From assembly GCA_036008175.1 (NCBI GenBank), contig DASYOB010000086.1, forward strand, positions 1-64,000: a stretch of 64,000 nucleotides of DNA, given 5' to 3'. This DNA comes from DATARH01 sp036008175 (GTDB lineage: Bacteria; Pseudomonadota; Alphaproteobacteria; ATCC43930; CGMCC-115725). The stretch's first letter is position 1. Each line of letters starts with the position of its first letter. Shown one piece after another: positions 49,564-58,239 of this stretch. The notes under the pieces were generated by a model that ran no database searches, was not told the DNA's origin, and worked only from the letters and a program-made list of their open reading frames with translations. A program made the translations under genes and the position numbers.

Positions 49564-50777
49564 GGTGTCATGGCTCCTTCCGCTTGCGGCGCAATACATG
49601 CCGGGCGCTCGGCGATGATCGCGAGGATGCGATCGGCGGCGTTGCGGCTTGGCGACAAGCCGCCCACCCGCAACCGCCGGACCGCCTCATCATAACCCTC
49701 GCGGTGGGCGGTGCGAACCCGTTCGTCCCCGATCAGCTCGGCGAGGCCCTCAGCCAACCTTTCCGGAACGCAATCGCCGCGCAGAAATTCCGGCACCAGC
49801 CGCCGGCCGAGGATCAAATTGATCAGATTGACCTGCCGCACCTTCAGCACCCGATCGAGCAGCGCCTCGGTCAGCGGGTTGAGGCGGTAGGCGACGATCA
49901 TCGGCAGGCCGGCGAGGGCGAGTTCGAGCGCGACCGTCCCCGAGGCAGCGAGCGCGACGCGGCTCGCCGCGAAGGCGTCGTATTTAGCCGCAGGCCCCCG
50001 CAACACAATTGGCGCTCCCGGCCAGCTCCTCACCCCCTCGGCGACGATATCGGCCACGGTGTCGACGGTCGGCACCGCAACACGGAACGGACCGACGATC
50101 CTCTCCAGCCGGACAAGCGCGGCGCCGAAAACCGGCAGCAGCCGGCGAACCTCGCCGCCGCGGCTGCCCGGCAGCGCGGTGAGGACAAGTCCGTCCTGGG
50201 CGATACCGTGCAGCGCGCAGAACCGCGCCGCATCCCCCCGCTCGGCGCCGCTTTCGAGCACAGGATGCCCAACAAAGCTCGTCGAGAGACCGACCTGCTC
50301 GAAGTACGGGGGCTCGAACGGCAACAGGGTCAGCAGGTGATCGTACCAGCGCGCCATCCGCCGGGCACGGCCGGCGCGCCAGGCCCAGACCATCGGCGCG
50401 ACGTAATGGATGATCGGCAGCCGCTCGCCGCGGCGGCGCAGCCGCTGGGCGATGCGCCAGCTGAACCCGGAGCTGTCGATCGTCACGACGGCGTCCGGCC
50501 GCAGCCGCTGGATTTCCGCCACCGTCTCGCGCACCCGGCGCAGGATCATTGGCGCGCGCGGCAATACCTCGGCGACCCCGGCCACGGCGAGATCGGCGAG
50601 CGGGACGAGGCTCGCCAGCCCCTCGCCCTGCATGCGCTCGCCGCCGATCCCCTCAATGCGGACCCGGCCGGCGGTGCACTCGCGCAACGCGGCGATCAGC
50701 GCCGCGCCGATTGCATCGCCCGAAGGCTCGCCGGTGATGATGAAGATGAACGGCGCGGCATCGCCGGCCGCACTCAT
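49560..50777 (-). CDS. lpxB: Lipid-A-disaccharide synthase
   Basis: 405 residues, GT-B glycosyltransferase (GT19) joining UDP-2,3-diacylglucosamine and lipid X into the tetra-acyl disaccharide on the inner face of the membrane. PFIFIITGEPSGDAIGAALIAAL is the diagnostic start (G-E-x-S-G-D), then VVTIDSSGFSWRIAQ, IHYVAPMVWAWRAGRARRM and LPGSRGGEVRRLLPVF (UDP-sugar site). Length is typical. It overlaps lpxI at the start (ATGA) and gloA at the stop (ATGA). Confidence 0.95.
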   Translation of the reverse strand: MSAAGDAAPFIFIITGEPSGDAIGAALIAALRECTAGRVRIEGIGGERMQGEGLASLVPLADLAVAGVAEVLPRAPMILRRVRETVAEIQRLRPDAVVTIDSSGFSWRIAQRLRRRGERLPIIHYVAPMVWAWRAGRARRMARWYDHLLTLLPFEPPYFEQVGLSTSFVGHPVLESGAERGDAARFCALHGIAQDGLVLTALPGSRGGEVRRLLPVFGAALVRLERIVGPFRVAVPTVDTVADIVAEGVRSWPGAPIVLRGPAAKYDAFAASRVALAASGTVALELALAGLPMIVAYRLNPLTEALLDRVLKVRQVNLINLILGRRLVPEFLRGDCVPERLAEGLAELIGDERVRTAHREGYDEAVRRLRVGGLSPSRNAADRILAIIAERPACIAPQAEGAMTP

Positions 50778-51592
50778 GGCAGGCGAATTCCGACCACGAA
50801 CAAGCCGGCCGTGTCGGCCATGCGAGCGACCTCCTCGCGATCGAGCACAAGCGTGCCGCCCGCTTGCCCGGCGATGCCCCGCAGGCCTGCTTCCACCGCC
50901 AGAGCCACGGTTCTCGGCCCGATGGTCGGCTGATCAACTCGCTGCTCCTGGCCCGGCTTCTCGACCTTGACCAGCACCCCACCAGGACCATCGCGGCGCA
51001 ACTCGGCGCAGCGCCGCAGCAGCGCGTCGGTGCCTTCGATTGCCTCCACCCCGAGAACGAGGCCTTGCTGCACGACCACCGCCTGGCCGATATCGAGAGT
51101 GCCGATCGCACGGGCAATCCGGATGCCATGTTCAATATCGCGCAGTGCCGTGGCATCGGGTGCGAGGCGTCCGAGCGATCCTTCCGGCAATCCGGCGGCA
51201 TCGAGCAGCTGGTCCGGGCCGACGACACGAAAGCCTTCCCGCTCCAATTCCTTGACGACCGCCGAGAGCAGCCCGTCATCACCGAGCACCCGCCGCCCGA
51301 CCCGCGCGAAAAACTTAGCCGCTCGCCAATCCGGACGGAGCGACGCGATCGACGGCCGACGCACGCCACCCGCGAGCACGAGCTCGGTGACCTCGTTGGC
51401 ACGCAACAGATCGAGGCCCTGCGCCGCCGCGCCGATCCGGCACCAGGCATGGGGCACCTCGGTCAACCCCTCGGGCTCGGCCTCGCCGTCGAGAGCCAAG
51501 ACGAAGACGTCTCGCCCGGCGGCCTTGCAGCTATCGACGAGACGCCGCGGTAGAGCCCCGCTGCCCGCAACGATGCCGATCTTAGCCGCCAT
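50774..51592 (-). CDS. lpxI: UDP-2,3-diacylglucosamine pyrophosphatase LpxI
   Basis: 272 residues from ATG 51592 (an upstream in-frame M lies within lpxA and is less likely). DUF1009/LpxI: MAAKIGIVAGSGALPRRLVDSC start, LVLAGGVRRPSIASLRPDWRA (the G-G-V-x-R-P block), LGDDGLLSAVVKELEREGF, VKVEKPGQEQRVDQPTIGPRTV near the end. LpxI replaces LpxH in alphaproteobacteria, splitting UDP-2,3-diacylglucosamine to lipid X and UMP. It overlaps the lpxA end by 11 bases and the lpxB start by 4. Confidence 0.94.
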   Translation of the reverse strand: MAAKIGIVAGSGALPRRLVDSCKAAGRDVFVLALDGEAEPEGLTEVPHAWCRIGAAAQGLDLLRANEVTELVLAGGVRRPSIASLRPDWRAAKFFARVGRRVLGDDGLLSAVVKELEREGFRVVGPDQLLDAAGLPEGSLGRLAPDATALRDIEHGIRIARAIGTLDIGQAVVVQQGLVLGVEAIEGTDALLRRCAELRRDGPGGVLVKVEKPGQEQRVDQPTIGPRTVALAVEAGLRGIAGQAGGTLVLDREEVARMADTAGLFVVGIRLP

Positions 51593-52382
51593 TCGATCCT
51601 TTTGGCTGACAGATCGCCCGGCTGGAATCGGCACGAATGAAGTCGATGATATCGTCTACCGGCCCAATACCGCCAAAGCGGTCGGCAGCATCGCTGACCC
51701 GATCGCTGAAGGTGCCGCCTTCGGAAAACAGGAACTGATAGGCGGCACGCAATCCTTGAATGTCCTCGCGGCTGTAGCCGCGGCGCTGCATGCCGATGAT
51801 GTTAAGCCCGCAGAGGCGAGCCCGATCGCCCATTACTTGGCCATAGGGGATGACGTCGCGCTCGACACCCGACATGCCGCCGATCATCGCATGCCGCCCG
51901 ATTCGGACAAACTGATGGACTGCGGATAGCCCGCCCAGCACCGCGTAATCGCCGATGACCACGTGACCGGCAAGCGTCGCGTTGTTTGCCATGACCACGT
52001 GATCACCGATCTGGCAATCATGGGCGATATGGGCGCCGACCATGAACAGGCTGTTGTTGCCGACGCGAGTCACCATGCCACCGCCGGTCGTGCCCGGGTT
52101 CATCGTCACATATTCCCGGATCGTGTTGTCCCGGCCGATCACCAGCGCCGAGTCTTCTCCTCCGTATTTGAGGTCCTGCGGCTCGAGGCCGATGCAGGCG
52201 AACGGGAAAATCCGTGTCCTCTCGCCGATCTCGGTGCGCCCTTCGACGACCACGTGCGCGCGCAGCGTCACGCCAGCGGCGAGACGCACCCGCTCGCCGA
52301 CGGTGCAATAGGGGCCAATTACCACGTCGTCGGCCAATCTCGAGCCGGACGCGACAATCGCGGTGGGATGGATCTGCGGCAT
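51582..52382 (-). CDS. lpxA: UDP-N-acetylglucosamine O-acyltransferase
   Basis: 266 residues. Left-handed beta-helix acyltransferase that adds the first 3-hydroxyacyl chain to UDP-GlcNAc from acyl-ACP. Hexapeptide repeats run from HPTAIVASGSRLADDVVIGPYC through VGAHIAHDCQIGDHVVMANNATLAGHVVIGDYAVLGG; the catalytic His lies in AHIAHDCQIG. The C-terminal helical part (REDIQGLRAAYQFLFSEGGTFSDRV) is standard. It starts 5 bases after fabZ and overlaps lpxI by 11. Confidence 0.96.
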   Translation of the reverse strand: MPQIHPTAIVASGSRLADDVVIGPYCTVGERVRLAAGVTLRAHVVVEGRTEIGERTRIFPFACIGLEPQDLKYGGEDSALVIGRDNTIREYVTMNPGTTGGGMVTRVGNNSLFMVGAHIAHDCQIGDHVVMANNATLAGHVVIGDYAVLGGLSAVHQFVRIGRHAMIGGMSGVERDVIPYGQVMGDRARLCGLNIIGMQRRGYSREDIQGLRAAYQFLFSEGGTFSDRVSDAADRFGGIGPVDDIIDFIRADSSRAICQPKGSNGG

Positions 52383-52387
52383 GCCCG

Positions 52388-52858
52388 CTATTCGTCGAGG
52401 AGCATCGCGGCAAACACCGCTTCCGCCGCGAGCTGGCCGCCGACCTCGGCGCGGCCCTCGAATTTCCAGACATTACCGCGATTGCGCTGCTTGGTGACAT
52501 GCACATGCAGGCAGTCGCCTGGAACCACCGGCTTACGGAAACGGGCGTTGTCCACCGTCATGAAATAAACCAGCTTGCCCTCCGCCGCGCGCCCCAGTGT
52601 ATGCACGACGAGTACGGCGGCGGTCTGCGCCATCGCCTCGATGATAAGCACGCCCGGCATGACCGGGCGCGCCGGGAAATGGCCCTGGAAATACTGCTCG
52701 TTGATCGAAACGTTCTTGATGCCGGTCGCCCGCTCGTTTGCCACCGCATCCACGACTTTGTCGATCATCAGGAACGGGTGACGGTGCGGGATCATCTCCA
52801 TGATCCGCTGCACATCCATCTGGGTTGCCGGGGCTTCGGCATACGCCGGACTGATCAT
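52388..52858 (-). CDS. fabZ: 3-hydroxyacyl-ACP dehydratase FabZ
   Basis: 156 residues from ATG 52858 overlapping the lpxD TGA (ATGA). Hot-dog fold dehydratase of fatty acid elongation. IMEMIPHRHPFLMIDKVVD holds the catalytic His of HRYPFL type, and FQGHFPARPVMPGVLIIEAMAQTAAVLV the catalytic Glu on the central helix. It supplies the saturated chain branch against the 3-hydroxyacyl-ACP used by LpxA and LpxD, so its placement in the lipid A cluster balances the two. Confidence 0.96.
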   Translation of the reverse strand: MISPAYAEAPATQMDVQRIMEMIPHRHPFLMIDKVVDAVANERATGIKNVSINEQYFQGHFPARPVMPGVLIIEAMAQTAAVLVVHTLGRAAEGKLVYFMTVDNARFRKPVVPGDCLHVHVTKQRNRGNVWKFEGRAEVGGQLAAEAVFAAMLLDE

Positions 52859-53883
52859 TCCTCCCCGTCCTTCTTCCTCGCGAGACGTTGCAGGATGGCG
52901 ACTTGCCTCATCCAAGAGGTTATCGGTACCGCGGGAGCGCCGGCCACGGTCGTTCCGGCCTCGACATCGCGCATCATGCCCGCTTTGGCGGCGATGCGCG
53001 CGCCGGTGCCGATGTTCAGATGCCCGGCGAAGCCTGCCTGCCCGCCCGCCATGACGAAATCACCAAGCTTCGTGCTGCCCGAAATGCCAACCTGCCCGGC
53101 CAGGATACAGCCCCGGCCGAGCACCACATTGTGCCCGATTTGTACGAGATTATCGATCATTGTGCCCGCGCCGATCACGGTATCGTGCCCCGAGCCGCGA
53201 TCGATCGTCGTGTTGGCACCTATATCGACGTCGTCGCCGATAATAACCCGGCCGAGCTGCGGGATCTTGACCGGCCCCTTCGGATCCGGTGCAAAGCCAA
53301 ATCCGGGCTGGCCAATGCGCACCCCCGGATGCAGCACCGTCCGCGCGCCGATCTGGCAATGGCTGAGCGTCACATTGGGCCCGACCCGACAATCATCGCC
53401 CAGTTCGACCCCGGCCTCGATGACTGAGTTGGGGCCGATCTGGCAGCGCGCCCCGAGCCGTACGCCGGCCTCGATCACGACGTGATCCCCGATGTCGCAA
53501 TCCGCCGGTGCGATAGCGGTAGGGTCGATGACGGCCGAAGCTGCGCGGCGCGGCACCACCGGCCTTATCGGATAGAAGGCCTGCGCCGCGCGGGCGAATG
53601 CCTTGTAGGGTTCGCGGGTGACGAGCAGAGCCATACCGTTCGGGGCCTTTGGCGCTAGGCGTTCGTCGACGAACGCCGCACCGGCGCGAGCCCGGGAAAA
53701 CACCTCGACATATTTGCGGTTGTCGAGAAAGGTCACGTCCTCTGGACCGGCGCTCTCGAGCGGTGCGACATCGCTGATGAGCCGTCCGCCATCGGCAGCG
53801 TTCCGCAGCTGCGCCCCGCTGAGGGCCGCCAGCGCCTCAACCGAAATCGGCCCGACCCGGTCGAAGAACCGTGGGTCCGCCAT
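52855..53883 (-). CDS. lpxD: UDP-3-O-acylglucosamine N-acyltransferase
   Basis: 342 residues. N-terminal uridine-binding domain (VEALAALSGAQLRNAADGG, VTFLDNRKYVEVFSRARAGAAFVDE) followed by a left-handed beta-helix with many hexapeptide repeats (HVVIEAGVRLGARCQIGPNSVIEAGVELG) and the C-terminal helices. The catalytic His is probably the one in IGHNVVLGRG. It adds the N-linked 3-hydroxyacyl chain in lipid A synthesis. It lies between skp and fabZ, the usual position. Confidence 0.95.
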   Translation of the reverse strand: MADPRFFDRVGPISVEALAALSGAQLRNAADGGRLISDVAPLESAGPEDVTFLDNRKYVEVFSRARAGAAFVDERLAPKAPNGMALLVTREPYKAFARAAQAFYPIRPVVPRRAASAVIDPTAIAPADCDIGDHVVIEAGVRLGARCQIGPNSVIEAGVELGDDCRVGPNVTLSHCQIGARTVLHPGVRIGQPGFGFAPDPKGPVKIPQLGRVIIGDDVDIGANTTIDRGSGHDTVIGAGTMIDNLVQIGHNVVLGRGCILAGQVGISGSTKLGDFVMAGGQAGFAGHLNIGTGARIAAKAGMMRDVEAGTTVAGAPAVPITSWMRQVAILQRLARKKDGEE

Positions 53884-53918
53884 TGGCGCCGTTGGGGGAT
53901 CGAGCCCGGGGGCTCGGC

Positions 53919-54632
53919 CTATTTCTTCTTTTTCGGCGCCGCCGGCGGCTGTGCCGAGGCGGCGGCCGGCTGCGCAGCTGCGGCTGCGGCTGCGGCTGGG
54001 GTGTTGGCGACAGGCTGCTCGACGACATTGACCGCAAGGTTGGGCATGCGCTCGTCGAGCTTCTGCAACACAGCATCCGTTACGTCAAATCCCGGGCTGA
54101 ACATCACCAGCTGGGTACTTTGGAACACCAGATTGACATTCTTCTCGGTCGCCATCTCGGTAATGATATCCCGGATCACGGTCTGGATTTTTTCCGAGGC
54201 TTCGGCATCCGAGTGCTCCAGCGCCTGACGCTTCGATTGCACATTGCGATCGAACTCCCCAAGCTTTTGCTGGAACTCGCGCTTTTTCTGGGTCAGCGCG
54301 TCCGGCGAGAGCGAGGCGGCCTGCCGCTGCAGGTTCTCGCTTTCATGCCGTAGCGCCTCGTCCTGCTTGGACATCTCCTTGGCGTATTCGGTCCGCTTTT
54401 GCTCCAGCTGCTGGCGCACCATCACGGCAGCCTTGGACTTGCGCATCAGCGTCTGAATATCGACAACCATGACATTGAGAGGCTGCGACGACGCCGGCGG
54501 AGCAGCAGGGTTCGCAGCAGGCGCGGCCGGCGCCTGCTGCGCCTCGGCGCTCGCAGTAACGCCCCAGATCGCAGCCGCAAGGACAGCAAGTGAAAGTACC
54601 AGCGGGGACAGCCCCGCGCGCGACACCGACAT
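53919..54632 (-). CDS. skp: OmpH/Skp family periplasmic chaperone with Ala/Pro-rich tail
   Basis: 237 residues from ATG 54632; open frame upstream overlaps bamA and is not coding. Signal peptide (LSPLVLSLAVLAAAIWGVTASAEA) then a short A/P linker, VMVVDIQTLMRKSKAAVMVRQQLEQ and a long charged helical tentacle pair (LEQKRTEYAKEMSKQDEALRHE ... LTQKKREFQQKLGEFDRNV). The beta core closes with VVFQSTQLVMFSPGFDVTDAVLQKLDERMP. The last ~35 residues are Ala/Pro-rich with a tandem Ala run encoded by repeated GCN codons and end in KKKK. It holds unfolded outer-membrane proteins for BamA, its upstream neighbour. Confidence 0.9.
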   Translation of the reverse strand: MSVSRAGLSPLVLSLAVLAAAIWGVTASAEAQQAPAAPAANPAAPPASSQPLNVMVVDIQTLMRKSKAAVMVRQQLEQKRTEYAKEMSKQDEALRHESENLQRQAASLSPDALTQKKREFQQKLGEFDRNVQSKRQALEHSDAEASEKIQTVIRDIITEMATEKNVNLVFQSTQLVMFSPGFDVTDAVLQKLDERMPNLAVNVVEQPVANTPAAAAAAAAQPAAASAQPPAAPKKKK

Positions 54633-54660
54633 TGGAACCTCGTACCGAAGCTGACGCACT

Positions 54661-57036
54661 TTAGAACTTCGTGCCGAAACTGACGTGGAATAGTTGGCTC
54701 TGGTCAAAGGATTCCTTCTTAATGGGGACAGCCAAATCGACCCGGATGGGACCCACCGGCGACTTCCAAGCAATGCCGAATCCGACGCTTGCGCGTACTG
54801 CCGCGGAATCCTGAATCTGCGGCTGGACTCCATTGTTGGTAGCCAGCTGGGTTGCATTCAGGACAAGATTTTTCTGATCGTTCGAGAACAGTGTGCCGAA
54901 ATCGCTGAACACACTGCCGGTTATGCCCAGCTCCTTGGGCAAGCCGAGCGGGACGGTCAGCGCCACCGAACCGAGATAATATTTGTTGCCGCCGAGCGCA
55001 TCGCTGGAAATCAAATCACGCGGCCCTATCCCGGCGGGCTGGAAACCGCGCAGGTTGTCGCCGCCAACAAAAAACCGATCCTGCAGCAAGACCTGTTGGC
55101 CGCCATAGCCGAAAATGTCGCCGGCCTCCCCGGTCACGCTCAATACCCATTCCGGCGCTACCGAGTAATAGTAACCGGCATTCAGCTTGTTACGAATATA
55201 GTTAACACCAAACCCTACGCCAGCCAGGTCGTTTCCGAGTGACGCATAGTAACCGCTGGTAGGTTCAAGTCTATTATCACGGCGATCGTAGAGCAGAACC
55301 TGGCCGACCGAGGATGTCGTATGGGTTCCTGCCTGGAGCGCGATGAACAGCGAAGCGGTGCTCTGGACGTCGGTAATCTCATCCGACCGCGCGGTATATT
55401 TAAAGGTCTGGCGCAAATTATCCGAGATCTGATAACCGGCGCGCAGGGAGCCGCCGTATGAGAATTGCTGGAAAGTCGGGGACACGCCGGTGAAGAAACT
55501 GGCCGTCGGGCTGGTCTTCACCTCGAACAGGTCGAAACCCGCGGCAATGTTCTTGTCGAGGAAATAGGGCTCGGTATAGCTCAAATCGACCTGCTGCGAG
55601 CGGAACGAGACGACGGTCCCGATGCGCACATCCTGGCCGCGGCCGAGGAAATTGCGTTCGCGAACACTGGCATCGATGAGCGGGCCATCCGAGGTCGAGA
55701 AGCCGAGGCCGAACGACAATTCGCCGGTCGATTGCTCCTCGACCTCGACCGTGATCACGGTTCGGTCGGGGGCCGAGCCCTGGCTGTTGGTGACATCGAC
55801 CTTCTTGAAGAACCCGAGGTTCTTGATACGGTCCTTCGAGCGCTGCATCTTGCCGGTATTGAAGGCGTCGCCCTCGACCAGACGGAATTCGCGACGGATC
55901 ACCTTATCGAGCGTGCGGACATTGCCGCTGATATCGATCCGCTCGACATAGACCTGCGGCCCTTCCCGCACGTTGAAAACGATGTCGATCGTGCGTTCGT
56001 CTCGATTGCGGGTCACCTCGGGCTTGACCTCGACAAAAGCATAGCCCCGGTTGCCGAGCGCGTCGGTCAGCACCGAGATCGAGCGCTCGACCGCGTCGGC
56101 GTTGTACCAATCGCCCGACTGCATCGTCAGCAGCGGCAGCACCTGCTCCTTGGGCAGGTCCTTGAGGCCGATGTTGACGTCCACCTTGCCGAAGCGATAG
56201 CGCTCGCCCTCCTCCACGGTGAAGGTAACGACGAAGCCGTCGCGATCTGGAGTCAGCTCGGCGACCCCGGAGACCACCCGGAAATCCGCATAGCCCTCGG
56301 ATAGGTAGAATTTACGCAGCAGCTCGCGGTCATAGGTCAGACGGTCCGGATCGTATGTGTCGGAGGTCGAAAGGAAGCGGTACCAGCGGCTCTCCTTTGT
56401 CTCGATGACGCCGCGCAGCGTGCCGTCGGCGAATTGGCGGTTGCCGACGAAATTGATGCTGCGCACGCCGGTCGACTGGCCCTCATTGATTTCGAAGACA
56501 AGGTCTACCCGGTTCTCCGATAGCTGGATGACCTTGGGCTCGACCGTCGCCGCGAAACGGCCGTGGCGCCGATACAGCTGAAGGATCCGGTTGACATCGT
56601 TCTGCACCCGGGTGCGGGTGTAGACGGTGCGCGGACGCAACTGGATCTCGGCATTGAGATCCTTGTCGGCCAGCTTTGAGTTACCCTCGAAGGCGATGCG
56701 GTTGATAATCGGGTTCTCGACCACGCTGACGACCAGCGTGTTGCCTTGCCGGGTAAGCTTCACGTCGGCAAACAGGCCGGTCACGAACAGCGCCTTCAGA
56801 GATCGGTCGATGCGCTCGGGATCCCAGGGATCGCCGCCCTGAAGGAGCAAATAGGAGCGCACCGTCTCCGGCTCGATGCGCTGGATGCCCTCGATCCGAA
56901 CGTCGGCGATCCTGTCACCGGCCGTAGCCGAAACGGGCGCGCGCTGAGCCATCGCGAGCGGAAGCCACGCGACCATTGCGAACAATGTGGCGGCGAGAAG
57001 CGCTACCCAACGGAAACTGGCCTGCTTGAAAAACAA
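54661..57036 (-). CDS. bamA: Outer membrane assembly factor BamA
   Basis: 791 residues. Signal peptide (FRWVALLAATLFAMVAWLPLAMA), five POTRA domains (~40-430; first begins IADVRIEGIQRIEPETV, last ends near NLGFFKKVDVTNSQGSAPDRTV) and a C-terminal 16-strand barrel (Bac_surface_Ag; SFGLGFSTSDGPLID ... ). The barrel carries VRGF-like loop 6 sequence NLRGFQPAGIGPRD and ends with the C-terminal Phe of FHVSFGTKF, the barrel insertion signal. BamA inserts outer-membrane proteins. It lies between rseP and skp, in the standard order. Confidence 0.96.
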   Translation of the reverse strand: MFFKQASFRWVALLAATLFAMVAWLPLAMAQRAPVSATAGDRIADVRIEGIQRIEPETVRSYLLLQGGDPWDPERIDRSLKALFVTGLFADVKLTRQGNTLVVSVVENPIINRIAFEGNSKLADKDLNAEIQLRPRTVYTRTRVQNDVNRILQLYRRHGRFAATVEPKVIQLSENRVDLVFEINEGQSTGVRSINFVGNRQFADGTLRGVIETKESRWYRFLSTSDTYDPDRLTYDRELLRKFYLSEGYADFRVVSGVAELTPDRDGFVVTFTVEEGERYRFGKVDVNIGLKDLPKEQVLPLLTMQSGDWYNADAVERSISVLTDALGNRGYAFVEVKPEVTRNRDERTIDIVFNVREGPQVYVERIDISGNVRTLDKVIRREFRLVEGDAFNTGKMQRSKDRIKNLGFFKKVDVTNSQGSAPDRTVITVEVEEQSTGELSFGLGFSTSDGPLIDASVRERNFLGRGQDVRIGTVVSFRSQQVDLSYTEPYFLDKNIAAGFDLFEVKTSPTASFFTGVSPTFQQFSYGGSLRAGYQISDNLRQTFKYTARSDEITDVQSTASLFIALQAGTHTTSSVGQVLLYDRRDNRLEPTSGYYASLGNDLAGVGFGVNYIRNKLNAGYYYSVAPEWVLSVTGEAGDIFGYGGQQVLLQDRFFVGGDNLRGFQPAGIGPRDLISSDALGGNKYYLGSVALTVPLGLPKELGITGSVFSDFGTLFSNDQKNLVLNATQLATNNGVQPQIQDSAAVRASVGFGIAWKSPVGPIRVDLAVPIKKESFDQSQLFHVSFGTKF

Positions 57037-57084
57037 AAGCCCCCACCCCCGACGCCTGCAGAGAGGCCCCGACCGCCGATCGTG

Positions 57085-58239
57085 TCAGGTCACAAAGCGC
57101 TTCACAAGATCGAGGATCCCGATGTGGACGAGATCGTTCCAGGTGGCAAAGACCATCAGCGTCAAGACCAGCGCCAAGCCGATGCGGAAACCATACTCCT
57201 GCGCGCGCTGGCCCAGGGGCCTTCCGCGGATCGCCTCAGCGGCATAGAACAGCAGATGCCCACCGTCAAGCACGGGCACCGGAAATAGGTTGATCAGCCC
57301 CAGATTGACGGACAACACCGACATAAACCAGATCAGCGGCACGATCCCGCCCTGAGCAACCTCTCCCGACAGCTGGGCGATGCGCAGCGGCCCGCCCAAC
57401 TCATCGGTCGTGCGCCGGCCGATGACCATTTGCCACATCGCCTCGAGTGTCGTGGCCGAAAGGTTCCAGGTTTCGCCGGCGGCACGCACCACTGCACTCG
57501 CCGGATCGCGCCTGACGTATTTCGGGGCCCCGCCGCGGATACCAAGTTGCCCAACCTCGCGGCGTCCCAGCCGATCGCTCTCTTCGACCCGGCTGGGCGT
57601 TACATGCAAGGTAACCGGCTCGCCATCCCGCTTCACCACGATGGTCAGCGGCACCGATGGGTTTAGCCGCACGATCTGCTGCACGTCCTCGAACCGGTCG
57701 ATCGACTGGCCGTCGATGCTGGCGATCGCGTCTCCCGGGTGGATACCGCCCTGCTCGGCGGCGCTACCCGGCAAAACCTGCCCGACATCCGCCGGCGTGA
57801 ACGGCTGGCCGTAGGTCATGAACAGGAGCGCCAAAGCCACAATCGCGAACACGAAATTGGCGATCGGGCCGCCGGCGACAATTGCGGCGCGCTGCCCGAG
57901 CCGCTTGTGATGGAACGAAAATTCGCGCTCGTCGACGGAGAGCTGGCTCAAGTTGATAGCCAGACCGGAGCTGGGATCGGCGTCGCCGAACATCTTGACG
58001 TAGCCGCCGAGCGGGATCGCGCTGAATTTCCATCGGGTCCCGGCGCGATCCCACCAGCCGTACAGCTCGGGTCCAAAACCGATCGAGAACACCTCGATCT
58101 TCACCCCATTGCGACGGGCAATCAGGTAGTGGCCAAGCTCGTGGATGAATACCAGAACGGTCAGGACGACCAGAAACCAGAAGACGACCCACAGAAAGTG
58201 GGCAAGCCCGCCTTGAAGATAGGGTGCCAGATAGCTCAT
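57085..58239 (-). CDS. rseP: RIP metalloprotease RseP
   Basis: 384 residues, site-2-type inner-membrane zinc protease. FIHELGHYLIAR gives the H-E-x-x-H zinc site on the first membrane helix; a PDZ domain spans ~125-205 (VGQVLPGSAAEQGGIHPGDAIASIDG), with the second catalytic motif NLFPVPVLDGGHLLFYAAEA near residue ~320 (LDG). It cleaves anti-sigma factors and remnant signal peptides during envelope stress. It begins 4 bases overlapping the dxr stop. Usual length; only one PDZ domain is evident by eye. Confidence 0.95.
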   Translation of the reverse strand: MSYLAPYLQGGLAHFLWVVFWFLVVLTVLVFIHELGHYLIARRNGVKIEVFSIGFGPELYGWWDRAGTRWKFSAIPLGGYVKMFGDADPSSGLAINLSQLSVDEREFSFHHKRLGQRAAIVAGGPIANFVFAIVALALLFMTYGQPFTPADVGQVLPGSAAEQGGIHPGDAIASIDGQSIDRFEDVQQIVRLNPSVPLTIVVKRDGEPVTLHVTPSRVEESDRLGRREVGQLGIRGGAPKYVRRDPASAVVRAAGETWNLSATTLEAMWQMVIGRRTTDELGGPLRIAQLSGEVAQGGIVPLIWFMSVLSVNLGLINLFPVPVLDGGHLLFYAAEAIRGRPLGQRAQEYGFRIGLALVLTLMVFATWNDLVHIGILDLVKRFVT

